Positions 7,801-17,324 of a DNA stretch of 34,349 nucleotides are shown piece by piece. The stretch's first letter is position 1. Each line of letters starts with the position of its first letter. Source of the DNA: Deltaproteobacteria bacterium (lineage in GTDB: Bacteria; Desulfobacterota; Desulfobulbia; Desulfobulbales; SURF-16). Position numbers and translations under genes: made by a program. The stretch spans positions 1 to 34,349 of the forward strand of contig JACQYM010000167.1 of the NCBI GenBank assembly GCA_016208225.1, in the 5' to 3' direction. The notes below the pieces were generated by a model, which was not told the DNA's origin, did not search any database, and worked only from the letters and a program-made list of their open reading frames with translations.

Positions 7801-8228
7801 CGTATCAGCTTCCCCCTGCACATAAAACCAGAAGCCGGCCTCGCCGTACGAGCGCCGGTCCACCAGGGTAAAAAGCGAAACCGCCTCGGGCAGCCGGTCG
7901 GCAGCGCTAGCTTCAGCCACCAGCATGCCGCCGGGGCTGACGACTTCCACCCGGCCCAGTTCCCGGATGATCCTTTCCGCCTGTTGGCTTTTATAAGGCG
8001 GATCAATAAATACCAAAAGAGGGCTGATGCGGCCCCCCGGCTCAGCGCTTCCAGACCAAGGGCGCCGGTGCCGGCAAAGAGATCGAGCACCCTGGCTTCG
8101 ATTGCCCTGTCGGCCAGGATGCTGAAGAGCGCCTCCCTGGCCCGGTCGGAGGTGGGCCTGATATCAGAGGTGCCGCTGCCGGGTGAAAAAAGTCTGCGGC
8201 CCCTGGCCGTACCGGCAATAATCCGCAT
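7738..8228 (-). pseudogene. rsmD: 16S rRNA m2G966 methyltransferase, internally deleted and frameshifted
   Basis: The 5' part (from ATG 8228) encodes the RsmD N-terminus and the S-adenosylmethionine motif [18 protein letters not shown]. The 3' part, in another frame (from about 8016), encodes the catalytic motif FIDPPY and the usual C-terminal half. In RsmD about 40-45 residues separate these motifs; here fewer than ten codons do. So roughly 120-135 bases are missing and the frame is lost, near a C6 run at 8030-8035. The ATG lacks a ribosome binding site because heptamer repeat sequence stands before it. Two alternative products (181 residues from 8228, 92 from 8016) would each lack half the active site. 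The modification is dispensable in E. coli, so loss is plausible; a sequence or assembly error is the alternative. Confidence 0.85.
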
Positions 8229-8236
8229 ACAAAATT

Positions 8237-8314
8237 CAGGAGTCAGGAGTCAGAAGACAGGAGCCGGAATGAGAGAAGTGCCTTCTGACTCCTGGCTCCT
8301 GACTCCTGACTCCT
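8237..8314. repeat. Heptamer-armed hairpin repeat upstream of rsmD
   Basis: The left arm (8237-8265) has GGAGTCA units and the right arm (8282-8314) has TGACTCC units with GGCTCC variants. It fills the space between asd and rsmD and displaces any ribosome binding site for rsmD. It is the same family as 7713-7800. Confidence 0.85.
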
Positions 8315-8336
8315 ATCCCTTGGGGCTCCTGCCCCT

Positions 8337-9361
<1,025 letters not shown>

Positions 9362-9365
<4 letters not shown>

Positions 9366-10924
9366 TTTTCAACCTTTACTGTTCTTTCTTTTTTCAGATA
9401 AACCAAACGGTTTAATGCGTTTAAATAAGCCTTTGCCGATGCGGTGATGATATCCGGATCAGCGCCCTGACCAATAACGATCTTGCCTTCATCCTCGACC
9501 CGCACCATCACCTCGCCCTGGGCGTCCGTGCCGCCGGTGATGGAGCTGACGGCAAAATAGAGCAGCTTGCTCGTGGTGCCGGTGAGTTCGGCAATGGTGC
9601 GGAAGGCGCTGTCAATGGGGCCGACACCGAGCCCCGCCCCCTGCACCTCCCTGCCCTCCACCAGCAGCTTCACCCCGGCGGTGGGCATGGTCCGGTTGCC
9701 GCTCATGGCGCCCAGGGAGACCAGCTGATAGGTTTCCGGGATGCGGACGATCTCGTCCAGCAGAATGGCCTCCAGATCCTCGTCGAACATCTCCTTCTTC
9801 ACATCAGCCAGCCCCTTGAAGCGCAGAAAGACGCGGTTCAGCTCATCGTCGGTGAGATGGTCATAGCCCAGGGTCTTGATGCGTTCCTTCAGGGCATGGC
9901 GGCCGGAGTGTTTGCCCAGCACCAGGTTGCCGGCGGAAAGCCCGATATCGCACGGGTTCATGATCTCATAGGTGGTCCGCTCCTTGAGCACGCCGTCCTG
10001 ATGGATGCCGGACTCATGGGCAAAGGCATTGGCGCCGACCACCGCCTTGTTGGGCTGCACCATGATGCCGGTGATGGCGCTCACCATGCGGCTTGAGGCG
10101 TGAATATGTTCGGTGACGATATCGGTGCGCACGTTTACCTGATCCGCCCTGGTGCGCAGGATCATGACCAGCTCTTCCATGGCCGTGTTGCCGGCCCGTT
10201 CGCCGATGCCGTTCAGGGTCGTTTCCACCTGCCGCGCCCCGGCCTTGATGGCGGCGAGCGAGTTGGCCACGGCCAGCCCCAGGTCATTATGGCAGTGCAC
10301 GCTCAGCACGGCCCGGTCGATATTGGAGATGTTGCCCATCAGATAGGCGATCTTGGCGGCAAACTCGTCCGGCAGGGCATAGCCGGTGGTGTCCGGAAAA
10401 TTCAGGGTGGTGGCGCCGGCCTTGATGACCGCCTCAAACACCCGGCAGACAAAGGCAAGATCGCTGCGTGAGGCGTCCTCGGCGGAGAACTCCACGTTGG
10501 AGGTGTACTTGGCCGCATGCTTCACCGAGGCAACAGCCAGCTCCAGCATCTGTTCGCGACTCATCCGCAGCTTATGCTGCAGATGGATGTCAGAGGTGGC
10601 GAGAAAGGTGTGGATGCGGGGATTGTCCCCTTTTTTGAGGGCCGCCCAGGCGGTATCGATATCCTTCTGGCTGGCCCGGGCCAGACCCGCAACCTGCACC
10701 CCCCTGATATTGTCGGCAATATTTTTGACGCAGTCAAAGTCACCGCCGGACGCCACAGGGAAACCGGCCTCGATCACATCAACCTGCAGCTTGACCAGCT
10801 GCTGGGCCAGCCTAAATTTTTCCTGCAGATTCATGCTGGCGCCGGGCGACTGTTCGCCGTCCCGGAGGGTGGTATCGAAGATGAACACCTTCTCTTTGCC
10901 TGCTGCTCCGTTACCCTCTGTCAT
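9362..10924 (-). CDS. leuA: 2-isopropylmalate synthase
   Basis: A 520-residue enzyme condensing acetyl-CoA with 2-oxoisovalerate, the first committed step of leucine synthesis. The TIM barrel shows FDTTLRDGEQSPG with metal ligand D17, then SVHCHNDLG with H210 and H212, and N246 in GERAGN. A LeuA-type C-terminal regulatory domain (about 390-520) carries the leucine-responsive fold. Length and motifs fit LeuA better than citramalate synthase or homocitrate synthase, although paralogues are similar. It lies in an ilvB-ilvN-psd-leuA-asd arrangement. leuB, leuC and leuD are not in this window. Confidence 0.93.
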
Positions 10925-11016
10925 TTATTCCCTCCTTCTTGCATCCGGCCTGCCGGCACGAAACTGAAACCGCAAAGGAAATGTATCATTTGATGAATCG
11001 TAAAAAGTCTGTTTCC

Positions 11017-11070
11017 ACCACAGAGATCACAGTGAAAATATTTTTAATTACAAATATTTATCTCTGTGGT
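11017..11070. repeat. Inverted repeat between psd and leuA
   Basis: Perfect 11-base arms, ACCACAGAGAT (11017-11027) and ATCTCTGTGGT (11060-11070), flank an AT-rich 32-base loop. Similar CACCACGGAG...GAGATCACAG text occurs at 21230-21255, so this may be a dispersed repeat. It sits where related operons carry pssA. Confidence 0.7.
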
Positions 11071-11088
11071 TAGTTTTCCGGCTCGCTG

Positions 11089-11733
11089 TCAGGAAAGATA
11101 GCCGAGCACCGTCTCCCCGGCCTTCACCTTCTGGCCGGTCGCTACTTCAATCTGGGTTTTCAGGGGCAGATAGAGATCCACCCTGGAGCCGAACCGGATC
11201 AGGCCGAAACGCTGGCCCCGGCCCAGTGCATCCCCCTTTTCCGCCCAGCAGACGATGCGCCGGGCAATGAGGCCGGCCACCTGCACCACGGCAAACCGGT
11301 ACCCCGATTCACTCGCCATGGTAATGGCGCAGAACTCGTTTTCCAGGGCGCCCCGTTCCGTATCAGCGGAATAGAAACGGCCCGGCGAATAGGTGATGGC
11401 CTCCACCGTGGCGGGAAAAGGCGCCCGGTTCACATGCACATCAAAAACGTTCATGAAGATACTGATCTTATAGACCTGTTCATTGACGAAACGGTCGTCA
11501 AAAACCTTTTCCACCAGGATTACCTTGCCGTCGGCCGGAGAAACCAGGGCATCCTCCGCGGCAGGGATAATGCGGCTGGGATCCCGGAAGAAATAAAGGA
11601 CAAACCCGGTGACCAGCATGGCCGCGAAGGCGGCCATATCATAATCGAGCACGGCAAGGATCATGGTGACGAAGGCGGCGAAAACGATAAACGGGTACCC
11701 TTCCCCGGCCACCGGTATGTGCTGTTCTTTCAT
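11089..11733 (-). CDS. psd: Phosphatidylserine decarboxylase proenzyme, short form
   Basis: A 214-residue membrane-associated pyruvoyl enzyme making phosphatidylethanolamine. Two hydrophobic segments lie within residues 12-50. Then come FRDPSR, SPADGKV and the FMNVFDVHVNR core typical of the short (Psd-A-like) family. Self-cleavage should occur between G182 and S183 in IRFGSRVDLY, giving the pyruvoyl alpha chain of about 32 residues. It is embedded between amino acid genes, as in other delta-proteobacterial operons, where phosphatidylserine synthase (pssA) usually follows; here it does not. Confidence 0.93.
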   Translation of the reverse strand: MKEQHIPVAGEGYPFIVFAAFVTMILAVLDYDMAAFAAMLVTGFVLYFFRDPSRIIPAAEDALVSPADGKVILVEKVFDDRFVNEQVYKISIFMNVFDVHVNRAPFPATVEAITYSPGRFYSADTERGALENEFCAITMASESGYRFAVVQVAGLIARRIVCWAEKGDALGRGQRFGLIRFGSRVDLYLPLKTQIEVATGQKVKAGETVLGYLS

Positions 11734-11779
11734 CCTGTTCTTCCCTTCGCAGCCAAAACCCTCTTTGCCTGAGACGCAA

Positions 11780-11813
11780 CAAACCGGTATCCTCTTCAGG
11801 GGATACCGGTTTG
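11780..11813. repeat. Strong stem-loop between ilvN and psd
   Basis: Perfect 13-base arms, CAAACCGGTATCC (11780-11792) and GGATACCGGTTTG (11801-11813), enclose an 8-base loop. No T run follows on the minus strand, so it is not a classical terminator. It may mark an mRNA processing or stability element, or a scar at the place where ilvC is found in related operons. Confidence 0.75.
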
Positions 11814-11865
11814 CTGCCGTGAAATGTGGATTGCGCTTGTCCTCACGACCCGGACAACGAACCTG

Positions 11866-12351
11866 TTAATATTTTTTGCTGGCCCGCGTCATGGCAATGG
11901 TGCCGGTCCGGATGATTTCCTGGATGCCGATGGGACGGAGAATATCAATCATGGCCTGCACCTTGTCGCAGGTGCCGGTGACCTCGAGGGCATAGCTCTT
12001 GGGGCTGACATCCACCACCTTGCCGCGGAATATATCGCAGATTCTCAGGATCTCCGCCCGGGTGGAAGGCTCGGCCTTGACCCTGATCAGCGCCATTTCC
12101 CGTTCAACGAATTCGAATTCGCTTATATCCGTGACCTTGATGACATCAATGAGTTTATGCAGCTGTTTGGTGATCTGCTCGACAATGGCGTCATCACCCA
12201 AGGTTACCAGCGTCAGACAGGAGACATCCGCTTCCAGGGTCGGGGCAACGGACAGGCTTTCGATGTTAAAACCCCGGCCGCTGAACAGGCCGGTGACCCG
12301 CGACAGCACTCCGGGTTTATTCTGCAATAATACGGATATGGTATGTTTCAT
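11866..12351 (-). CDS. ilvN: Acetolactate synthase small (regulatory) subunit
   Basis: A 161-residue protein of normal length. The N-terminal ACT domain (about 2-77, beginning HTISVLLQNKPGVLSRVTGLF) carries the GLFSGRGFNIESL valine-site signature. The C-terminal domain (80-158) activates the catalytic subunit. In this family the subunit confers valine feedback on IlvB. It starts 35 bases downstream of ilvB on the same strand, consistent with one transcript and equal subunit supply. This IlvH/IlvN long type is usual outside the enteric IlvN form. Confidence 0.96.
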   Translation of the reverse strand: MKHTISVLLQNKPGVLSRVTGLFSGRGFNIESLSVAPTLEADVSCLTLVTLGDDAIVEQITKQLHKLIDVIKVTDISEFEFVEREMALIRVKAEPSTRAEILRICDIFRGKVVDVSPKSYALEVTGTCDKVQAMIDILRPIGIQEIIRTGTIAMTRASKKY

Positions 12352-12386
12352 GAGGATACCCTGTTTTTCTTATATATTTCGGGGTG

Positions 12387-14087
12387 TTAAACAAGCAGCA
12401 TTTCAGTTGTAGCCTTGCCGGCGGGAACCATCGGATAGACTCCCTCCTCCCGATCGATGACAAAATCCATGATCACAAGATTTTTTGTTTTCAGGGCTTC
12501 CTTGATCACCGGCTCAACCTCGCTCGGCTTCGTGGCCCGCAGCACGACCGCGCCATAGGCCTGGGCCAGAAGGACGAAATCAGGCGCCACATCCAGGGGG
12601 GTGGCCGAATACTTCTTATTGTAAAAAAGTTCCTGCCACTGGCGAACCATACCCAGAAAATTATTGTTTAAAATCGCTATTTTCACCGGCAGCTTATACT
12701 GCATGGCCGTCGCCATTTCCTGGATATTCATCTGGATGCTGCCGTCCCCGGCAATATCGATAACCGTGCGGTCGGGCGCGGCCATCTGCGCCCCGATCGC
12801 CGCCGGAAAACCATAGCCCATGACGCCCAGACCGCCAGAGGTCATGAAAGCGCGGGGATGGTTGAAATGATAAAACTGGGCGGCCCACATCTGATTCTGG
12901 CCAACCTCGGTGGTGATGATGGCGTTGCCGCCGGTCAGTTCATGCAGCTTCTGCACGACGAACTGGGGCTTGATGACCCCCTCTTTTTCCACATAACCCA
13001 GGGGATGGGCCGTCTTCCAGTCACCGATCTGCTGCAGCCAGGCCGCGTGGTTCGCCTTCTCCGTTTTGCCGTTGAACTCGTCGCTGCGGGCAAACCAGGT
13101 ATTCATGGCGGTCAGGGCATGCTTGCAGTCAGCGACAATCGGCACATGCACCTTGACGTTCTTGCTGATGGAGGTCGGGTCAATATCGATATGGATGATC
13201 TTGGCATGGGGGGCGAAGGCGTCAACCCTGCCGGTGACCCTGTCGTCAAACCGGGCGCCCACGGCAATGAGCAGATCGCAGTTGGCCACCGCCATATTGG
13301 CATAATAGGTGCCGTGCATGCCGAGCATGCCCATGGACAGGGGATCGGTACCGGGAAAGCCGCCCAGCCCCATGAGGGTCATGGTTACCGGGATATCGGC
13401 GGTTCTGGCCAGCAGGGTCAGTTCTTCATGGGCATTGGACAGAATGACGCCGCCGCCGGAGTAGATGACCGGTTTTTTGGCGCGCAGAATGGCCCGGCAC
13501 GCCTTTTCAATCTGGCCCGGATGCGGCTCATAGGTCGGCCGGTAGGTGCGCATCTTGACCTGCTGCGGCTCGGGGAACACCAATTTTGAGGCCATGACAT
13601 CCTTGGGCAGGTCAACCAGCACCGGACCCGGCCTGCCTGACCTGGCAATATGAAAGGCCTCCCTGATGGTCGGCACCAGATCATTGACATCCTTGACCAG
13701 ATAATTATGCTTGGTGCACGGCCGGGTAATGCCGACAATATCCACCTCCTGAAAGGCGTCATTGCCGATGAGCCCGGTGGGCACCTGGCCGGTAAAGACA
13801 ACAATGGGAATAGAATCCATATAGGCCGAGGCAATGCCGGTTACCGTGTTGGTGGCGCCCGGTCCCGAGGTGACCAGGGCCACGCCGACATCGCCGGTTA
13901 CCCGGGCATAGGCATCGGCGGCATGTACTGCTGCCTGCTCGTGGCGGACAAGAACATGCGTCAGCTTTTCTGCTGCGAGTATTTCATCATACAGATCGAT
14001 AACCGCGCCTCCTGGAAAACCGAAGATCGTATCCACCTTCTGTTCTTCCAGACATTTCAACAACGCCTGTGCGCCTGTGATTTTCAT
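12387..14087 (-). CDS. ilvB: Acetolactate synthase large (catalytic) subunit
   Basis: A 566-residue thiamine-diphosphate enzyme converting two pyruvates to acetolactate, or pyruvate plus 2-oxobutyrate to acetohydroxybutyrate. The proton-relay glutamate E50 is in [10 protein letters not shown]. The ThDP/Mg motif runs from AGDGS to NNNFLGMV. A central FAD/nucleotide domain is present. ATG 14087 was chosen: it matches the family N-terminus (KITGAQALL) and has AGGGA seven bases upstream. The frame stays open a further 64 codons upstream, but that part overlaps the promoter and the leader hairpin. It is the first gene of ilvB-ilvN-psd-leuA-asd. Confidence 0.97.
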   Translation of the reverse strand: MKITGAQALLKCLEEQKVDTIFGFPGGAVIDLYDEILAAEKLTHVLVRHEQAAVHAADAYARVTGDVGVALVTSGPGATNTVTGIASAYMDSIPIVVFTGQVPTGLIGNDAFQEVDIVGITRPCTKHNYLVKDVNDLVPTIREAFHIARSGRPGPVLVDLPKDVMASKLVFPEPQQVKMRTYRPTYEPHPGQIEKACRAILRAKKPVIYSGGGVILSNAHEELTLLARTADIPVTMTLMGLGGFPGTDPLSMGMLGMHGTYYANMAVANCDLLIAVGARFDDRVTGRVDAFAPHAKIIHIDIDPTSISKNVKVHVPIVADCKHALTAMNTWFARSDEFNGKTEKANHAAWLQQIGDWKTAHPLGYVEKEGVIKPQFVVQKLHELTGGNAIITTEVGQNQMWAAQFYHFNHPRAFMTSGGLGVMGYGFPAAIGAQMAAPDRTVIDIAGDGSIQMNIQEMATAMQYKLPVKIAILNNNFLGMVRQWQELFYNKKYSATPLDVAPDFVLLAQAYGAVVLRATKPSEVEPVIKEALKTKNLVIMDFVIDREEGVYPMVPAGKATTEMLLV

Positions 14088-14117
14088 AACGTATCCCTGC
14101 AGTTGGAATGAATGATT

Positions 14118-14165
14118 CTGAGGACCCAAAAAACCGGCAGATCTGCCGCTGACAGCCATCCTCAG
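14118..14165 (-). promoter_or_regulatory. Candidate attenuator in the ilvB leader
   Basis: Read on the minus strand, the ~107-base leader contains the perfect palindrome CGGCAGATCTGCCG (14135-14148) followed after one G by TTTTTT (14133-14128), which looks like an intrinsic terminator. An outer pair, CTGAGGA (14159-14165) with TCCTCAG (14118-14124), encloses it. No leader peptide rich in Leu, Val or Ile is obvious, so the sensing mechanism is open. Confidence 0.5.
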
Positions 14166-14200
14166 GGAGTCAACACAAAGCCAATTTTTGGTAATCGCCC

Positions 14201-14228
14201 AATATAGCCACTGGCCATAAATTGTCAA
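14201..14228 (-). promoter_or_regulatory. Sigma-70-type promoter of the ilvB operon
   Basis: On the minus strand TTGACA (14228-14223) and TATATT (14206-14201) are spaced by 16 bases. Transcription would start near 14194, giving a leader of about 107 bases to the ilvB ATG. This is the best promoter match in the window. Confidence 0.7.
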
Positions 14229-14318
14229 GCACCTAATGTATCTATAACCGAAAACGGACTGGGGCTCAATAGTTTGCAAAACAAGGAAAGGAAATAAGGG
14301 AACAGAAGGGAAATTATT

Positions 14319-15152
14319 TCAGCTGAGGAAGATCTCCTCTTCACCGGCGGGTAAAATTTCCGCCTGCCGGCCGCGCCGCAGAAATTCCCGGATGGCGGCC
14401 TGGCCCTCAGCCCCCAGCTCCTCGGAAAAATGATTGACATAGAGGCCGATGTGGCTGGCAATCACCTGATCGTCAAGCTCCTGCGCATGTTGCTTGCAGT
14501 ACAATCTGCTCTGGCCCGGATCGGCAAAGGCCAGCCGCACGCTGGCCCTGATGCAGGAATCGATGCGCCGCAGCAGTTCCCGGCCCAGGCTTCTTCTGGC
14601 CGCAATGCCGCCCAGGGGAATGGGATGGCCGGTCTCGGCTTCCCACCAGGCCCCCAGGTCCTGCAGGCAGAGCAGGCCATGCTGTTGAAAGGTGAAGCGG
14701 CTTTCATGGATAATGACCCCGCAGTCCACTGTGCCCCGGGCAACACAGGGCATGATTTGTTCAAAGGGCATGACCACCGGTTCATAGGGCGCCCGGCTGA
14801 ACAGTGCAAGCAGCATGGCGGCCGTGGTGTAGCGGCCCGGAATGGCGATTCTTTTCCCGGCAAGGTCCCGGGCGGCAAGCGGCCCCCGGCTGACCAGCAG
14901 GGGCCCGCAGCCGCGGCCCAGGGCGCTGCCGGCGCGCAGCAGCACATACTCATCCAGCATATGGCCCAGGGCATGGTAGGAAACCTTTGTCACATCAAGC
15001 CTGGCCTGCTCCATGGCCCAGCCATTCAGCGTTTCCACATCGGCGAGCAGCGGCTCCGCAAACAGCGGGCAGTCCGCTCCCGTCAGCCCATGCACCAGGC
15101 CATGAAAAATAAAGGTATCATTGGGGCAGGGAGAAAAACCGATGGTCAGCAT
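14319..15152 (-). CDS. mqnD: 1,4-dihydroxy-6-naphthoate synthase (futalosine menaquinone pathway)
   Basis: A 277-residue enzyme converting cyclic dehypoxanthinyl futalosine to 1,4-dihydroxy-6-naphthoate. The N-terminus LTIGFSPCPNDTFIFHGLVH is the family hallmark, followed by DVTKVSYHAL and a periplasmic-binding-protein-like fold; VIIHESRFTF carries the conserved glutamate/histidine region. Start 15152 was chosen for this match. The frame continues upstream, but that part is heptamer repeat and Ser/Leu-rich nonsense. No good ribosome binding site precedes 15152, because repeat sequence occupies that place. It is paired with mqnB. The other pathway genes (mqnA, mqnC, mqnE) are not in the window. 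Confidence 0.93.
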   Translation of the reverse strand: MLTIGFSPCPNDTFIFHGLVHGLTGADCPLFAEPLLADVETLNGWAMEQARLDVTKVSYHALGHMLDEYVLLRAGSALGRGCGPLLVSRGPLAARDLAGKRIAIPGRYTTAAMLLALFSRAPYEPVVMPFEQIMPCVARGTVDCGVIIHESRFTFQQHGLLCLQDLGAWWEAETGHPIPLGGIAARRSLGRELLRRIDSCIRASVRLAFADPGQSRLYCKQHAQELDDQVIASHIGLYVNHFSEELGAEGQAAIREFLRRGRQAEILPAGEEEIFLS

Positions 15153-15160
15153 GGTCGTGA

Positions 15161-15279
15161 GGAATGAGGAGTGAGAAGTGAGAAGTAAGGAGTGAGGAGT
15201 GAGGAGTGAAAGGCAAGAGCAAGAACAGTAAGGAGCATTCCGTGCATGTTTTTTCTCCTCACTCCTCACTCCTCACTCA
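15161..15279. repeat. Heptamer-armed hairpin repeat between mqnB and mqnD
   Basis: The left arm (15161-15209) is built from GGAGTGA/GAAGTGA units and the right arm (15255-15279) from TCACTCC units. The right end includes the mqnB stop codon (15277-15279). The architecture is the same as at 7713-7800 and 8237-8314, but the unit is GGAGTGA rather than GGAGTCA. Confidence 0.85.
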
Positions 15280-15939
15280 AAAGGAGAACTCGGCGCCGCT
15301 CAAGCCCTTGACCACCTTGGCCACGGCATATCCTGCTGTCGTGCACGCCTCTTTCAGCTGCCATTTCGACGGGTTGCGGTCTTCGACCATATTGCTGACA
15401 CAGCGCAGTTCCAGGAAATCAATGCCAAAACCCTGGCACACCCTGGCCAGGGCGGCGCCCTCCATGTTTTCACAGATGGCCTGATTTGTCCTCTGCAGGT
15501 GGTCGCCGCGCATGGTTGTTCCGGTAACGCAATTGACCGTCAAGAATGTCCCGTCGGAAACGGGAATATTTTCAACCTCCAGAATTTTGCGGGTCTCAAG
15601 CAACAGCTCGTTCTGCAGATCAAACTCCCGGCTGACCGACAGCGCATCCATGGCAAACGGCTCAATCCGGTCGGAAAAGCAGATGCCCAGATCGGCCAGA
15701 ATCTCTTTGCGCGCCACACACATGTCAAGCAGGCCGAGCCCGGTGTGCAGATAGGCCCCGGCCACGCCGAAATTGATCACCGCCGAAATCTGATAATGGA
15801 GGGAAAGATAGCGGGTCAGGGCAAAGGTGGCATCAACAGGGCCGATACCTGACAGGAGGAATTCCGCAGACCGGGAACCGTTCAATGCCTTTCTGACCGG
15901 TTCCAATTCCAGATCCGTTGCCGCGACCAGCAGATACAT
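15277..15939 (-). CDS. mqnB: Futalosine hydrolase
   Basis: A 220-residue nucleoside-phosphorylase-fold enzyme releasing hypoxanthine from futalosine to give dehypoxanthine futalosine. The N-terminal strand is YLLVAATDLE, the glycine-rich SGIGPVDA is at 30-37, and the ribose/base site ENMEGAALARV has E160. The catalytic aspartate is probably D187 in SNMVEDRNPSKW. This last motif and the pairing with mqnD separate it from MTA/SAH nucleosidase. It starts one base after the panD stop, so the two are probably translated from one mRNA. It supplies menaquinone for anaerobic respiration, in line with the Rieske/cytochrome b genes on this strand. Confidence 0.93.
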   Translation of the reverse strand: MYLLVAATDLELEPVRKALNGSRSAEFLLSGIGPVDATFALTRYLSLHYQISAVINFGVAGAYLHTGLGLLDMCVARKEILADLGICFSDRIEPFAMDALSVSREFDLQNELLLETRKILEVENIPVSDGTFLTVNCVTGTTMRGDHLQRTNQAICENMEGAALARVCQGFGIDFLELRCVSNMVEDRNPSKWQLKEACTTAGYAVAKVVKGLSGAEFSF

Positions 15940-15940
15940 G

Positions 15941-16339
15941 TCAGAAGACGTCCCGGGTCAGCGTACTATCGGCAAAATGCGTCTGCACCCTTTCCTTTAT
16001 CCTGTTCTGCTGATCAAGGACCACCACCCGGGGTTCATAGGTTTTCAGATCTGCCGGGGAGTAAAGGGCGTATGTGACGATGATGATCAGATCGCCGACC
16101 ATGCCTCTGCGGGCCGCGGCGCCGTTTAAGCCGATGACGCCGGAGCCGGGTTTGCCTTCAATGGCGTACGTTTCAAAACGTTCGCCGTTGTGAATATTAT
16201 AAATGTTTATTTTTTCATACGGATAAAGACCCACGGCGGCCATGAGGTCGCTGTCGATGGACAGGCTGCCCTCATACATCAGATCAGACTGGGTGACGGT
16301 TGCCTTGTGGATCTTTGATTTCAACATATAGCGCTGCAT
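15941..16339 (-). CDS. panD: Aspartate 1-decarboxylase proenzyme
   Basis: A 132-residue pyruvoyl enzyme making beta-alanine for pantothenate. The start region MQRYMLKSKIHKATVT matches the family. Self-processing should occur between G24 and S25 (YEGSLSID). K9 and the YAIEGKPGSG loop around residue 58 provide the known active-site positions, and NGAAARRGMVGD closes the core. The length is normal. It lies downstream of panC on the same strand, with a ~95-bp repeat between them, and immediately before mqnB. Confidence 0.97.
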   Translation of the reverse strand: MQRYMLKSKIHKATVTQSDLMYEGSLSIDSDLMAAVGLYPYEKINIYNIHNGERFETYAIEGKPGSGVIGLNGAAARRGMVGDLIIIVTYALYSPADLKTYEPRVVVLDQQNRIKERVQTHFADSTLTRDVF

Positions 16340-16353
16340 GATTTTTCCTACAT

Positions 16354-16453
16354 AAGCCGTTGTAAAAAAGAATACCGCCGTCCGGATGTCAGAGACGGCA
16401 GAGGAGACGTAACGAAATGCGCAAAAATATCGCGGTTATTTCGTAACGGCCCC
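16354..16453. repeat. Long (~95 bp) intergenic repeat between panC and panD
   Basis: The second copy of the repeat at 4148-4241. Its right half is a clear hairpin: GGAGACGTAACGAAAT (16403-16418) against ATTTCGTAACGGCCCC (16438-16453). It starts 15 bases beyond the panD start codon and fills most of the panC-panD gap, so the panD ribosome binding site must lie in or next to it. Confidence 0.75.
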
Positions 16454-16466
16454 TGAAATAAAATAA

Positions 16467-17312
16467 TCACCCTGCCAGCAGGGTATTGTCAATTAATCGG
16501 GTCCGGCCGATCTTCACCGCCAGGGCGAGCAGTGATCGGTCGTTGATTGTCCGGCAGTCGGCAAGGGTCTCCGCATCCACGACTGCGACATAATCAATGT
16601 CAACATCTCCACAGGAGACGATATACTGCTGCACTTCCTCGCGCACTCTGTGTCCGTCCCGTTCGCCGCCGGCGACCATTTTTCTGCCGAGCTGCAGGGA
16701 GTTATACAGACAAAGAGCCTTGCGCCGTTCGGCAGGTTCCAGATAACTATTTCTGGAACTCATGGCCAGCCCGTCGCGCTCGCGGACAATGGGATGGGCA
16801 ATAATTCCGACATCCCAATTTAAATCAATAACCATTTTTTTAATAATCGCAAGCTGCTGGAAGTCTTTCTGCCCGAAAACGGCAAGGTGGGGTTTTACCA
16901 GGTGAAACAGTTTGGCCACCACCGTGGTGACCCCGTCAAAATGGCCCGGCCTGCTCAGTCCGCACAGGGTGTCGGTCAACCCGCTCACCACCACCCTGGT
17001 CTGAAACCCGGCAGGATACATCTCTTCAGCCGTTGGCGCAAACAAAACCGCCACCCCCTCTGCCCCAACCAGCTCCGCGTCCCGCTCAAAGGCCCGCGGG
17101 TAGCGGGCCAGATCTTCTGCCGGACCGAACTGCATGGGGTTGACAAAAAGGGAAACCACCACTTTCCCGGCCATCTCCCGGGCCCTGCGCATGAGCGCCA
17201 GATGGCCGTCGTGGAGAAAACCCATGGTGGGCACCAGACAGATTGTGCGGCCGGCGGCCCTGGTCCTGTCGGACCAGGCGGTCATGGCCCGGGGAGAGTC
17301 GATGATTTCCAT
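16467..17312 (-). CDS. panC: Pantothenate synthetase
   Basis: A 281-residue enzyme ligating pantoate and beta-alanine with ATP. The nucleotide-binding signature is HDGH (34-37, in TMGFLHDGHLAL), then FVNPMQFGPAEDL, VFGQKDFQQL and the KMSKS-like MSSRNSYL. Length and motifs are standard. It uses the beta-alanine made by panD, the next gene, and feeds CoA synthesis where coaD acts. panB is absent from the window. The ATG at 17312 lies 12 bases from a 159-bp repeat element, which separates it from the TPR gene. Confidence 0.97.
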   Translation of the reverse strand: MEIIDSPRAMTAWSDRTRAAGRTICLVPTMGFLHDGHLALMRRAREMAGKVVVSLFVNPMQFGPAEDLARYPRAFERDAELVGAEGVAVLFAPTAEEMYPAGFQTRVVVSGLTDTLCGLSRPGHFDGVTTVVAKLFHLVKPHLAVFGQKDFQQLAIIKKMVIDLNWDVGIIAHPIVRERDGLAMSSRNSYLEPAERRKALCLYNSLQLGRKMVAGGERDGHRVREEVQQYIVSCGDVDIDYVAVVDAETLADCRTINDRSLLALAVKIGRTRLIDNTLLAG

Positions 17313-17324
17313 TGTCCTTATTTT

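Noticed and set aside
14088-14279. N-terminal extension of IlvB
   Set aside because: The extra 64 codons cover the promoter and the leader hairpin, and the family N-terminus begins at 14087.
15153-15269. N-terminal extension of MqnD
   Set aside because: The extension is encoded by heptamer repeat sequence, and family homology begins at 15152.
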